64,000 nt of DNA from positions 2,199,474-2,263,473 of the forward strand of contig JAMKCF010000018.1 in assembly GCA_023634235.1 (NCBI GenBank), in the 5' to 3' direction. Positions 24,501 to 37,000 of the stretch are shown here, one piece after another. The position numbers and the translations under genes are program-made. The stretch comes from Pisaster brevispinus. Lineage: Eukaryota > Echinodermata > Asteroidea > Forcipulatida > Asteriidae. Numbering within the stretch: the stretch's first letter is position 1; the number at the start of each line of letters is the position of its first letter. The notes beneath the pieces were generated by a model that saw only the letters and a program-made list of their open reading frames with translations, was not told where the DNA came from and searched no databases.

Positions 24501-24669
24501 TTCTTGCCAATCCATACCTTTTGACCTTTCAAATAATATACTTTTATTCTTTAGAATTAGAAACTTTAAAATAATAAGGCATTTATTTTAAAGTAAAATG
24601 AATGACAAACACTGCAAACTGTTTACCTGGTTGACGTGCAAACACTGCTCGTGTTTGTTGTTTTTCCAT
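15571..24669 (-). CDS. M1AP: Meiosis 1 associated protein (M1AP) ortholog, complete, 12 exons
   Basis: In mammals M1AP is needed for meiosis I in male germ cells and works with recombination factors. Exons in minus-strand order: 24669-24627 (ATG), 23885-23719, 22342-22163, 21558-21445, 20392-20206, 19400-19311, 18432-18347, 17954-17817, 17597-17484, 16665-16447, 16101-15973, 15651-15571 (stop TAG). Total 1548 nt, 515 residues; human is about 530. Phases match at every junction. Conserved blocks: MSGPSR (exon 2), VKGNFQRL (exon 3), FLRGWLHDIGTD (exon 6), MTLKCDVQERF (exon 7), RPTSCWKLDWDELESNQQHF (exon 9), KPIAGRELMLPS (exon 10). The N-terminus (MEKQQTRAVFARQP) and the last exon are placed by splice sites and phase only; the C-terminus does not resemble human and is the least certain part. 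Convergent with DDB1, divergent from XRCC6. Confidence 0.9.
16850..17060. repeat. Dispersed 125-bp repeat
   Basis: CAACCCTCCTACTGTTTGAC, CAATATCATCCACTGTGGTT and ATGATATCATGTGGTGAATG, also present at 29379-29530 and twice in tandem at 31265-31510. Confidence 0.75.
17085..17410 (+). repeat. Dispersed TIR repeat, copy 2
   Basis: CAGGGCTTAGTTTTGACACT, GTCCGGCGGTCTT and GAGCTACAAGCCCTGCAGTC. In M1AP intron 9, antisense to the gene. Confidence 0.8.
18585..18755 (+). pseudogene. LINE 3' end (L2/CR1-like), remnant
   Basis: The plus strand reads FKTSLKTHLFPELFC, the C-terminal motif of L2/CR1-type polymerases, then an AT-rich tail with GCTATATAAATGCTTAGATT. In M1AP intron 6. Confidence 0.6.
18766..19206 (-). 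mobile_element. TIR element in M1AP intron 6
   Basis: About 440 bp with ends GGTTAAAAGTAGGGTCATAG and CTATGACCCTAACTTTAACC. Uninterrupted relative of 14615-15215; partial relatives at 32255-32400 and 45830-45990. Confidence 0.8.
19690..19810. repeat. Penelope-like repeat end
   Basis: ACTTGCGGGTACAAACCATG, TCTCGACGTTTCGG and TTTTCAGGAGAAACTAG. Related sequences at 34700-34850 and 59145-59330. The GACGTTTC motif is common at ends of Penelope-like elements; assignment is inference. Confidence 0.45.
20062..20130 (+). repeat. tRNA-derived SINE copy (Asn-like)
   Basis: AGATGGCACAGTTGGTAGAG, CACGTTAATCCGGAGGTC and AATTCAAATC form a tRNA-like order. It sits just outside M1AP exon 5. Confidence 0.6.
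20660..21380. repeat. 61-bp minisatellite (array B), same unit as 300-770
   Basis: About twelve units in M1AP intron 4, same orientation on the plus strand as array A. Some units carry short insertions (for example near 21130 and 21320). Confidence 0.95.
21660..22042. mobile_element. TIR element in M1AP intron 3, about 380 bp
   Basis: Left end TGGCAGCAGACTTACCAGGT, right end ATCTGGTAAGTCTGCTGCCA. Same family as 8937-9041, with a longer interior and no coding sequence. Confidence 0.8.
22340..22830. repeat. Composite repeat: 13-bp arrays and a 95-bp unit overlapping M1AP exon 3 acceptor
   Basis: Two arrays (22447-22541, 22637-22730) of GATTCTATAAGAA alternate with three copies of a unit starting GATGATAGAAAGCCACGAAG. 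The first GATTCTATA is the exon-3 acceptor itself (TATAG|AATC on the minus strand, junction at 22342/22343). Confidence 0.95.
22830..23225. repeat. Degenerate ATCAGGGAGAT-type repeats
   Basis: Phrases such as CAATCAGGGAGATATTTAGA, TTATTTTCAGGGAA and GGCAGCTCTT recur irregularly. No gene seen; part of M1AP intron 2. Confidence 0.6.
23236..23590 (+). mobile_element. Dispersed TIR repeat, copy 3 (best ends)
   Basis: CAGGGCTCGAATTTG at the left and CAAATTCGAGCCCTG at the right are perfect inverted ends, marking this family as a non-autonomous DNA element. In M1AP intron 2. Confidence 0.85.
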
Positions 24670-25862
24670 TATGACGATTTTCCCTCTGGGAAGTATTGAA
24701 CAAAACCTTGAAAATAGCACTTTCTCTCTAACTTTCACCGCTGGAATTGCAGATGACGGCAGCTATATATAGCGGACGGCGCGCATAAAAGTTAAGTGTA
24801 ATATGAATATGCATAGCTACTCAGTCCCAGTTCTCTCATTGGTTATAATTTTTACGTCATATTGGCGCTATGTTATTGCGGGTCATAGGTCACACGTAAC
24901 AGCACGCAAGCGAAGAAAAAATGTGAGTTTAGTCTGCTTTTTTTACTCCTGGTTTATTGTTTTTTTAAATATCAGATTAAAGTTTCAAGAAACTTAGAAG
25001 CAATATGTAATACCCAAGGACTGTTTGTGTAGTTTTGTTTGGATTTTAAGCTCTGTAAAATCTTTTTGGAGAGTGTTGAAATTTTGTTGAGTTAAAATGC
25101 TGTCAGTGTTTGGACTACGGGTTCACCGTTCCCCGTTCCTTATCAACCTTATCTGCATTACCTTACGTGTTGTTTCTATTTCGTGATAAAAATAGTTAAA
25201 CCATATTAAATTAAGTGTACGCTTATATAGCAACGTTATTTATTAATGATGCACAATGAATTGTTAGATTTCGTGTATTTAGGATATTGAATTTTGGCTT
25301 TCAGCAAAATGTTTGTCAGTTTTCTTATCTCACTCTCAGTCTCACTCTCTAGTCTCTGCTCTCAGTCAGTCTCACTCTCACTCAGGCTCACTCTCCTCAG
25401 TCACAGTCTCAGTACATTACAATTACATGAGTATGCTGGGCAAATGCTGGGTGTTGTTTGTATTCATTGTGACTATGAGTGTGAGTGCGACTAGCAATAC
25501 TTAAGCATGACTAGTTTTATAATATGTAGTTAGTTGCGTTAATCGTAACTTTATTTTTTTAGTGAGTAAAAGTTGAAAAAACCTGAAAACCCTTCATCCT
25601 CCCGATAGTCCATCTGATGGAGGGTTACGATTATCGCAACTAGCTAGTTTGTCATTTGTGACCACATGCATAGTGCAGTGACACGTAGTTTCCCAACTCC
25701 AAGACCAATAAGGAAGATCCAACCGCCAACTGTTGAAGTTATTCCTGATGACAGGATGCCATGCCTTGCCCTTAGTACCGTAGTAGGTTAGGCTTTCTTT
25801 GAACACCTGGCTGTATGTACATGTATGCAAATTTCGTTTTATTTGTTTTGACAGCATAAATC
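24670..25862. promoter_or_regulatory. Divergent M1AP / XRCC6 promoter region
   Basis: The two start codons face away from each other across 1.19 kb. A palindromic CTATATATAG (about 24761-24771) sits about 95 nt before the M1AP ATG and could be its TATA box. The rest is AT-rich, with a CTC/CAGT-rich stretch at 25328-25408 and no recognised coding sequence. Promoter function is inferred from position. Confidence 0.4.
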
Positions 25863-28049
25863 ATGAGCAATTGGGGGACACCCTTTGGCTATGCCGATGG
25901 CAGCGGTGATGAAGACGAGGATGGTGAGGGAGGGTTTCAGCAGCAAGCCTACGCAACTAAAGACAGTCTAATCTTCCTGGTAGACTGCGGGGAACCAATG
26001 ATCAAGAAGAGCGCACCTGAGGAAGACAGTCATTTCCAACTTTGCATGAGGGTACTGACCTAGGGTTTGCGGCACTTTGCCTTTAACCTTTTTTTTTTCA
26101 ACTAGCCGGCAGGACCAGTTGGCTTGATTTTTAACTGGTCTGCCACATTTCATAACATTTTTCAAATTTTACTTTTGACTGGTCGGCCAGGTTTTTGACT
26201 GGTCCGCCAGGTTTTTGACTGGTCCAGCAGGTTTTTGACTGGTCCAGCAGGTTTTTGACTGGTCCAGCAGATCTTTGACTGGTCCGCCAGGTTTTTGACT
26301 GGTCCCCCAGGTTTTTGACTGGTCGGCCAGTAAATTAGTCACCAGACAAGTCCGGCGGTCTTGTGTTTGGTTTCAAATGTTGACTTTAAGACTGATAAAT
26401 TATAATTGTTTTGATTCTTGAAGAATACCTTACCATAATACAAATGAGATAAACCTTCTTTTAGTGTTTTTTAGAATTCAGACAGTTCAGTTGTTTACCT
26501 GTGTAAGCTTTTTTTCTTCTCATTGTAATTCTAGTCTGGTACACAAAAGCCCTGCGGTCTTGTGTTTTTTTCCCCAAAAGTTTGAGCCCTGAGTGTTAAC
26601 TGCATTGATAGCCGTACTTTATTATGTTTAGACAGTTTTTGTGTTCGTTCGGAGTAACTGTACTGTTTGATGGCGTTAAATTTTTGTTGTCATTATTGTA
26701 TTATGAAAAATAATTACTGGGACACAGAAGCAAAATGGAAATGATCTTTGGATAGTTTTCAGTCCATGGTTTAGGTGATCAAAGACAGCACCAGAACTCA
26801 ATCATGTCAAGTAAATCTTTTTATGTAAAAATAAATGCCTGAGGTTTATTAAAAGTAAGTGACTTTAAAAACCGACTTGATTAAAAACAATACCAATGAA
26901 CTTTTCAATATTGATGGTCATCATTCATCCACGGTGCCGAAGAGGGAGGGTTGCATACGATCGCTAGAGTAATTTTAGAAGTAAATTGGCAACGATCTTT
27001 CGATAGTTTTAGTCCATGGTTTCAGTAACAAAAGACAGTACCAGAACTCCAACATGTCAAAGTATTTCCTTGGGACAATTGGCATTTTGGCCAGCGAACC
27101 ATCCCTAAAGTCGACCCTTGTAACCCCCTGTCTTCCACCAACCTCCATCAAATTCCGACAAGAAAAAAAACCCCGCTACATTAGATTTCACCAAATATTT
27201 TTCTCTTAAATTGAAAATATGATTTGGGGTAAAACAAAGAAAAAATTGACTAGAGCGGGATTTGAACCAACAGCATCAGGTTTAACATACTGCTGCTGTA
27301 CCAGCTGAGCTATCTAGCGCTATTTTGGCGGTCTCCCTATTTTGTCAATATCTTTTGTTTTTTCAGGGGTGCCAATTTAAAACATGTACGTATGTATGTT
27401 CATTATTCTGTTTTGTTTTGTTGTTTTTTTGTTTCTTTATCTTTTTTATCTTTTTTTTTCTTTTTTTTTTTGGGGGGGGGTTGAACAAAGACTTGACTTG
27501 AGTGGGATTTGAACCTACAACCTCCTAATTAACATGCCGGCGCTCTATCAACCAAGCTATATCTTTCTAGACCTGTTTTCTGTTTTGGTGGTCTCCCTAT
27601 TTTGTCAATATGTCACAAAAGGTACACATCACATTGTATTTTGGCCAGTAACCTGATGTTCTTCTTAGCTGCTTGTTGTACTTTAGCAGCTCTAGGTTAA
27701 TTGGGCCTTGGGTAGTAGAGGCCTTGGTCTCTGTTCAAAGTCTGGATTTCATTTGAATCGTGGTAAAATTTAAACGGATTTATTTTTCATTTACAGTGTA
27801 CACGCAGCGTGCTGACCAATAAGATCATAAGTAGTGACAAGGATCTGCTTGGAGTTGTTTTCTTTGGTACGGAGAAGAAAAAAAACAGCGGCAACTTTGA
27901 GCATGTCTACGTTCTTCAGGTAAGATCATTTTATATCTTTTGGGCTAAAGGTTTTTGTTAGTTTTTACTCTTTGTTTTGTTTCGAAACACAGCTGTGAAC
28001 AATTTTTGACAAATTTCCCGTGTTAATTTGATCAGAAAAAAATGTTTGG

Positions 28050-28083
<34 letters not shown>

Positions 28084-31000
28084 CTATCATTTCTTTATAT
28101 TTATTTGCTGTTTTTTTTTAATCCAATAGGATCTTGACCAACCAAGTGCAGCCAGAATCCTTGAGCTTGAAGCTTTGTTGAAGGGTAAGAAGTTATTTAA
28201 AAGTTACTTTCACTCTCAAATTGCAAACGTGTATCTCACAAAAGACCGTGCAAGTCTCACATTGTATTCAAAAATTTTTGGGACCAATTTTGTCCCACGT
28301 ACATTGCTTTAATACTACTAATAATACTGGGTTCTTATATAATAATAATAATATATTGTATTTGTATAGCGCCTATTGCAGGCCAGCCTCTAAGCGCTTA
28401 ACATTCAGTATTTCCTGCAAGGTATTTGGGGCTACGTTTTGAAGTATGAGACCTACTCCTTTACATAGCACCTTGTAATGGTTTACAAGGTGCTGTGGCG
28501 CAATATGCAGCCGATCAAACCAGGAACACCGGGGCGGACCCCTTCTCTTTTCGATAAGTGCACTGGGTTCTTTTACGTGCGTTACACAACACACGGGACC
28601 AACGGCTTTACGTCCCATCCGAAGGACGAAGCAATCATGGTTAAGTGTCTTGCTCAAGGACACAGGTGTCACGACCGGGGCTCGAACCCACACTCTGCTG
28701 GTCAGAAACACCAGAGCTTGAGTCCAGTGATCTTATCCACTCGGCCACGACACGCATATAGCGCTTTATCACACCCCTAGGGGCGTATCAAAGCACTCGG
28801 TATTGTTTTCCTGCAGGGTATATGTTGACGTATGAGACGTGTTCCTGTTCACTCAGTTAAGGACTTGAGTGTCACGACCGGGACTCGAACCCACACTCTG
28901 CTGATCAGAAACACCAGAGCTTGAGTCCGGTGTTCTTATCCGCTCGGTTACAACGCCCCACAAGAGAAACAAACTTGTGCACTTTTTAATGTTCCAACAG
29001 GGGCAAGAGTTAATGGATTGTTCCAGCAGTTGGACTACTCAACGGATCCAATATAGAACGTTCCTACCGGTCTGACTTTTCAGACGCTCTCTAAGTGAGA
29101 ACTCTGAAAACCACGAGGCCACTGTACTTTCTTACAATCCCAAATCCTTCCAGACCAAAGTGAAGGACTCAGAAGGACTGACGTGACTCGGGGCTGTCGG
29201 CCCACGCAACGATTGCTGGGTCAGGCATTCCAATCTTATCCGAGTCCAAACATCGTGGTGTGGAGTGACATTGAAGAGAAAGATGTATGAGGATTGTGGT
29301 CACACTTTGGAAAAAGTGTCTATGTTGTAAGGCTTAGGGGAAGCAATGGGCCAAACAACCTGGGTTTGTTTGTTTGTACACAGTCAACCCTCCTACTGTC
29401 TGACCATTCAATATCATCCACTGTGGTTTTGAATGATGGATAAACTGTGCCAGCCTGCAATATGATATCATGTGGTGAATGCATCTACACAGTGCACAAT
29501 TGGTTCTGTGTGCAGATTTGACACCGCACAAAAACCATGCACTTTATTGTAATATTATGTCTCAAAATTTGCTATTAAAAGTGAATGTTTGCATCCCACT
29601 ACCACAACCACAGTCTCCCTGAATCTGCCAGATGTCTTTAGTGCTTCTTTTTTTCTTCTCTTTTTTTTTGTTATGATTTGAATGAGTTCTGTACAGAAGC
29701 TAGGATTTGTCAGCAGAGATATATTTATATTAAATTTATTTCCCCAATAAAGGTACAATCTGGTCAGGCAGCAGAATAAACCATACCCTGTCAAACTTTA
29801 CAAGAAAACAAATGAAGAACTCAAGAGGAAGTCCGTGACTATCAACCTGGGTTTGTTTGTTTGTTTAGTTGTTTTTTTTGACCTGGCATTGGGTCAGTTG
29901 ATTGTGGTTGAGGGAGAACACTGGCTTGGGAACGGGGTGTGCACCCCTTCACCAACCTCATGGCAAAATAATCCTCACTTCCAACGCTTCAACTTGAATA
30001 TCTCGTACCCATCCCTTCATGACTGTTTTTTGTTTCCATCATTCTTTAGGACTTCATCGGAATTGAAAATATTTGTTTGATTTTCCTCGTCAGATGGTTT
30101 TGATTTCGCGGCGGACTATGGACATAATGCTGGGTACTCGCTCAGTGACGCTCTATGGACCTGCTCAAACATGTTTTCTCAAAGGTACTTCAATGCCAAA
30201 GTCCTTGATATCCTAGACTGGACCATTCCACATATCTAAGAGGGGGATCAGGTCCCAGATTTGTTTAGTCTGTTTTCTTGAAGGGCTGAAATAATTTTTC
30301 ACTCATATACTTCATGCACAAAATTGTGTGAACTTACAGACCTACCCAAATTTAACCCTCCGATAAAGTGGAGCCATCTGTTCTTACTAGCAGGCTTCCA
30401 GATGTCTTGCTGACTGACTGTGTTAGGCTCTGAGGTTTCTAACACCCCTTCCCCAGCCAATCAAACTTGTCGGCATACTGGGGAGCAAGCCAGTAACTAG
30501 TGGAACCTTCCTGCATTTGTGTAATTCCTGGGTTTACTCCCGTACTAATGTGGGATTGATCCCCATGGCAATGAAACTAAAGATTGCTGATTTTTGTTTG
30601 CTTAGCACACAGAGAATCGGCTATAAGAGAGTTCTTCTCTTCACCAACGATGACGACCCTCACGCCAACAACCCAGCCGCACAACGCCAAGCCAAGACGA
30701 AAGCAAAAGATCTTCACGAGATCGGAATCGATATTGAGCTGATGAATCTCGCACTGCCCAACAAAGTGTTTGACTTCTCTAAATTCTATCAGGTACCTAT
30801 TTGTACACCTGCATGAAGAGAAGCAATTCACGGTTAGATTCAAATCAAACATATTTTACCCCTCACACATACCTTTTCGTACAACTGGATGGAGAAAAGC
30901 GAATCTTGGTATTAAGGGTTTAAATTAAACACAATCGACTCACACATGCCTATTTGTACACCCAGGTGAAGAGAAGCAATTAGAGGTAAGATGTCTTGCT

Positions 31001-34000
31001 CAAATGCCATCGTCTTACTACCAAGCCTCCACAGATAGAATTTTAAGTTTCACATTTTATTTTATTATTTGTTTGTCCCAGGATATTGTATTCTCTCCTG
31101 ACGACGAAGACCTTGGCATCCTTCCAGACCCAGCAGAGAAGTTTGAGGAGCTTCTGGCCAGGGTTAGAGCGAAGGATCATAAGAAACGCTCCTCGGGAAA
31201 GCTAGCCTGGACTCTTGGTGAAGGAGTGGAGCTTGGAATCGCAGTGTAAGCATATTCACCTCTATGTTTTTTACGTAAACCCTCCCACTGTCTCACCAAT
31301 TAATATCATCCACTGTGGTTTTAAATAATGGGTAAAGTGTGCCAGCTTGCAATGTGATATCATGTTGCAAATTTTTCCACACAGTACACAGTCAACCCTC
31401 CTACTGTCTGACCATTCAATATCATCCACTGTGGTTTTGAATGATGGATAAACTGTGCCAGCCTGCAATATGATATCATGTGGTGAATGCATCTACACAG
31501 TACACAATTGGTTCTGTGTGCAGATTTGACACCGCACAAAAACCATGCACTTTATTGTAATATTATGTCTTAAAAATTGCTATTAAGAGTTAATGTTTGC
31601 ATCCCACTACCACAACCACAGTCTCCCTTAATCTGCCAGATGTCTTAGTGCATCTTTTTTTCTTCTCCTTTTTTTGTAATGATTTGAATGAGTTCTGTAC
31701 AGAAGCTAGGATTTGTCAGCAAAGATATATTTATATTAAATTTATTTTCCCAATAAAGGTACAATCTGGTCAGGCAGCAGAATAAACCATACCCTGTCAA
31801 ACTTTACAAGAAAACAAATGAAGAACTCAAAGGGAAGTCCGTGACTATCTGTGAGGTAGGTGAAGATCAACCAAAGACTTGAAACTTTGCATGGTGTGGG
31901 AATTAAGAATGAATTCATTTGTGATACCACGAAGAAATTGTAGGTTGACGTTTGGAACAACTTCTGAGCCCCCTCTTTTGGTTGCGGTCGTTTGACCTGT
32001 GTGTAGAATGCACAGGCATGCACCTACCTTGCTGTGCAAGGGCAGTGGGTACTGGAATTCATGCTCTTAATCTCCCTTTTCCAGGGGTTGTTGTGTGATC
32101 CTCAATTGCAGACCTCTCTCCTTTTGTTGTACAAACAAGGATTACGAGATATCTGCCACAATTGTTTTTCGTTGTATTCAGTAAAAGGAAGGCAAGTCCG
32201 AGATTCCAGCCTAGCATGGCTGATTATCAGCCTTGGCTTTTAGCCAAAGTTCTGGCCGGTTTTTTTTTGCTGTTTTCTCAACAAGCAGACATTGTATTCA
32301 ACTGAAACTTTCTCAGGTGACTTTCATTGTATCTTTCTTGATATATGTTTACCTATATATCAGCATTACATTGACTAAAACCAAACATTGACACTATCTT
32401 TAAATGCTTGTACTCATAGCCCACAGGAGAATTATTGATGCCAACAGATATCAAGAAGTATCAGGTATACGGCGGAAAGAAAATCGTCTTTGAAAAGGAA
32501 GAGTTAACACAGATCAAGAACTTCGGTGAACCGGGTAAAACAAATTTTTGAAAATTTCAAAATGAACTTTCTCAAATTTTGCATTAAAAAAAATGTGTTT
32601 AAAAAGTGAACTCTTGGTACCTTCGAATGCAAGCAAACGACTTTTCAGCTAGTAAGCTGATTTCATTTTTTCAATTTTTTTTATAGTACCATACTGAGCA
32701 ATGCTATACTGAGACTGGTCCCCTGTCTGCAGAGCAAGTACTAAACGGCTCTTATTCAAATACCAACCATTGAAAAAAAAACCTGGCGGATCGTTTAAAC
32801 TGTTCCCACTGGTTGGTTATTTAAAAGGTTAAGGACGAACCTTACTCACCTCGTCCGGTACAAAGAAACATTGGGGGAATGCAGCATCTCTTCAGAACCA
32901 AATTTATGGTTGGCCTTTATTTTGCAATCCTCCATAGGTCTACTGACAAGCTAAACTGGTCCCCCCAGCTGGTCACTGAAAAAGTTAAAGGGGTAACCCT
33001 GTTTACCTCATTCCAGACCATGAAACATTGGGGAAATGCAGCGAGCGTTTAGAACAGACTTCACAGTGCGCCTTTATTTACAATCCTTCCTAGGTCTTCT
33101 CCTTATGGGGTTTAAACCTCGCACCGCCATAAAAACTCACCACTACATGCAGCCGGCCCAGTTTCTCGTCCCGGACGAGAAGGCCATCAAAGGGAGCACG
33201 AGTCTCTTTGCTGCACTTCTGCAGAGATGTCTCGAAAGGGAAGTCGTACCCATTTGCCGGTATATTGCACGGAGAAACACGTCGCCTGTGTTTGTCGCCC
33301 TTGTGCCTCAGGTGAGGAAATCCATAGGGGTAAACATGCAGCAGCGATATGGCACCTTCTCAAAACTATTCAAGGGAAAAGTTGCGGATAAGTTTATCTG
33401 CAAAGGGTGAATCAATGGGGATAAGTTGCGGAAAAGTTTGTCCACAAAGGGTGAATCATTGAGGATAAGTTGCGGATTAGTTTATCTGCAAAGGGTGAAT
33501 CATTGAGGATAAGTTGCGGAAAAGTTTATCCACAAAGGGTGAATCATTGAGGATAAGTTGCTGAAAAGTTTATCCACAAAGGGTGAATTATTGAGGATAA
33601 CTTGCCGATGTTTTGTTTGTTTGTTTGTTTTTTTTTTTTTTGGGGGGGGGTTTCAGAATTAGAAGTTAGCCTGATATGAAGCTTGTTTTACCCCTAAGTG
33701 TGTTGACAGACTGCCCACTGAGCAGTCTGTGGTTTGGCTATTACTGATAAGATCTCATAACCCTTGGCAATGTTCTTGTGACATGCCTTTTGCTCAAGGA
33801 CACATTTTAGTCTTAGTACTCCTGGGAAGTCAATGAAACTGCCTAACCTGGACCACCTGCTCCTTTCCAGCAGACAAGAATCTCAAGGTGTGTGGTTTAG
33901 TCACGTAAACAAAGTGCAATATAATTGGACTGCTTGGGGAAATCTTGCGGCTTGGAAAATCAACTGTGGAGAAGTCTATCTGCAAGTTATCCTGAAATTG

Positions 34001-37000
34001 TTTTGAGAAGGTGCCTATGCTTACTGTCTTTGAGTCGAGATAATGTACAGCAGCCATTGGTATTGTTGAAACACGCTAAAGCATGGCAGTGTTAATTTTA
34101 AAAAGCTGCAAAGACTGATGCACTTTTTTTGAACCAAGATAAGGCACAGCATTGGTTATGTTGGTCAAACTTCTTCCTGTGTGCTTACTCACAAGGAAAC
34201 TGATCAGTTCAAAACTGTTCACTTAAAAAACACTGTCATCTTAGCCCGATGCATGTGCCCGTTTATACACCTGGATGAAGAGAAGCAGTTATGGTGTCTT
34301 GCCCAAGGAAACAGTCACCATGAACAGCATCTGACCACATTGAAGCGAGCCGGGTTTTGAGTCTGGTATGCTCAGCAATGATACTCCACATTCAAATACG
34401 ACTGTGTACTTTTTTGTGAGAAATTATTAACTCTGTTTATTGCCTTTTGCTCTCTGAAATCTTCTTTTTTTTCTTTCTTTTTTTTAGGAAGAAAAACTCG
34501 ACGACCACAATGTACAAGTGACACCGCCTGGGTTTCATCTCATGTTCATTCCCTTCTCTGAGGATTTCAGAAAACTTACCCTTCCGGAGCAATCTGCAGG
34601 TATGACGACAGGGTAGCAGTCAGAAGTAGATAGACTAAGATGATTGTTATTATTAATGGAATCAAAGTGCGTGAAGAAGTTTTAAACTCAGTTGAGGATT
34701 GCGGTAGCACCATGTGTAAATCTCTTTTGAGTAGTGTTGGTTCTGAAAAGAACCAGTGGTTGACAACTCAACGTTTCTATCAGTATGCTCTGATCGTCTT
34801 CAGGAGAAAGCTGGACTCTGTTGCCAGATGCTGCCTTGGAGATTAACTGGTAGTGGGCTACGCTCGAAGGTGCGCGAAGGCGGAAACCAGAACAGGATAA
34901 GCTGGGCTTAGCTCGGTGAAGTGTGTAGGCTGGAGCTGGGACTGAAACCTAAACTAAGGTTTTAAAGTTAAACTAGTGTTTTAAACATGCTGAGGCCTGG
35001 TTCTTGACACTTGTGTCATTCCTTAAGCAAGACACTTAACCATTATTGCTTCGTCCTTCGGATTGGACGTAAAGCCGTTGGTCCAATATGTTGTGTAGCG
35101 CACGTAAAAGAACCCCGTAACAATTATCACTAAGAGAAGGGGTTTGCCCCGATGTTTCTGGCAGTGGCTGCTGAATGCACTGCAGCACCTTGTAAACCCT
35201 TATAAGGTGCTTCAAATGCAGTCTCATAATTAAAAAAAAAAATTAAAAATCTATCTTAAGAGTTTCTGTTTCTTGAAGGGTCTTGAATAACTTATTGATA
35301 GATAGGTGCAATACATAATTATTATATCACATTATTATTTTGTATGATTACCAATCATATTCTTGTCTCTAAAATTAATGGTGTATCATAATTTTGTTGG
35401 GCGTTTGTTTTTGCTTCAGCCACATATGATCAAATTGACAAGGCCAAGGAGGTTGTGAAGAAGCTGCAGTTCGACTTCAAGAGCGAGGACTTTGAGAACC
35501 CTGTCCTACAGACGCACTACCGCAGTCTGGAGGCCCTGGCTCTCGATCGGGACAAATCCGAAGAAATTAAAGATCTTACAGGTCAGGAAAATCTAATAAT
35601 TAAAAAATAATAAGAATAAATCAGGTTTAATTCACAAGTTCCACTTTTTCTACCTAGATACAGTCTGGTTCCGTTTTCACGACTCTCATTGCCTCAAAAT
35701 GTCCCATTAATGGTCACAGTTTTCCTCTCACACAGCTAGCGCCAAGAATTGTTTTGGTTAGAACTGGACCTCCCTTTTCTTTAAAATGTCAGCCCCAGAT
35801 GCTATCCAGGGAGAATGATTGACACCCATTTTATTGGTGGAACTGTCTTATCATAACCTCCTTCATTTTGTAACTCATTATTTTCACTCCCCTATAATTT
35901 GTAATACATTATTTTCAATCCCCTATAATTTGTAATACATTATTTTCAATCCCCTATAATTTGTAATACATTATTTTCAATCCCCTATAATTTGTAATAC
36001 ATTATTTTCAATTCCCTACAATTTGTAATACATTTTTTTCAATCCCCTATAATTTGTAATACATTATTTTCAATCCCCTATAATTTGTTATACATTATTT
36101 TCACTCCCCTATAATTTGTTATACATTATTTTCAATCCCCTATATTTTGTAATACATTATTTTCAATCCCCTATAATTTGTAATACATTATTTTCAATCC
36201 CCTACAATTTGTAATACATTTTTTTCAATCCCCTATAATTTGTAATACATTATTTTCAATCCCCTACAATTTGTTATACATCTTGCTTTGTACAACCACC
36301 ACACCTTTGGTCTGTGGTGTTGTGACTGTAAAAAAAACTTGGTATTCTCTTCACCCAGATCCAACCTGGAAAGTGTGTTGACATATCCTCCGTTTAAATA
36401 TGCTGATGGAATTTGTAGAAATGATTAGCTGGAATTCACAAGTTCCGTTTAGGAAAATAAACGTAGATGCATAACTTTTTTTTTTGGTACACCTGCAGCA
36501 CCTAGGAATGATTTGATTAAGAAAAGGGCTGGACAGGCTCTTGAAGATTTCAAGGATCTGGTCTTCCCCGAGGGATATGAACCCGGCGCCAAGCAGCGGA
36601 AGGTAATTGACATCATAGTGCCCAATTTCAAAGAACTGCTTCAGCACAAAAAGCCATTTACCAGCCAAATTTCCACGTCGTGTGTACCATTTGTGACTGG
36701 TATCCTGCTCCTTTTAGCTTAGTGGAAAATTGTTGAGCAGTTTTTCCTGCTTAAGCAACCGTTTATGAAATAGGGCCTGGGATTTTAAAGGGAAAAAATC
36801 CACAAGGACCATCGAACTTGCAGCTCAAAATTTGTACTGGACCAGAATTTTATTTTTGTCGATACCAGAACTAAAATGTTACACAGTGAAGCAGTCAATT
36901 TTTTTTCAATTTTGAAACACAAGACCACCGAACTTGTCCAGTCATGGGTTCACTAACCCAACTCTAAAATCTCTGTCCTTGAGCCTGTGATCTAGTGTAA

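Noticed and set aside
29000..29340. Possible XRCC6 exon after CAACAG at 29000
   Set aside because: Exons 3 (28184) and 4 (30094) join in phase and match human order; the segment has early stops.
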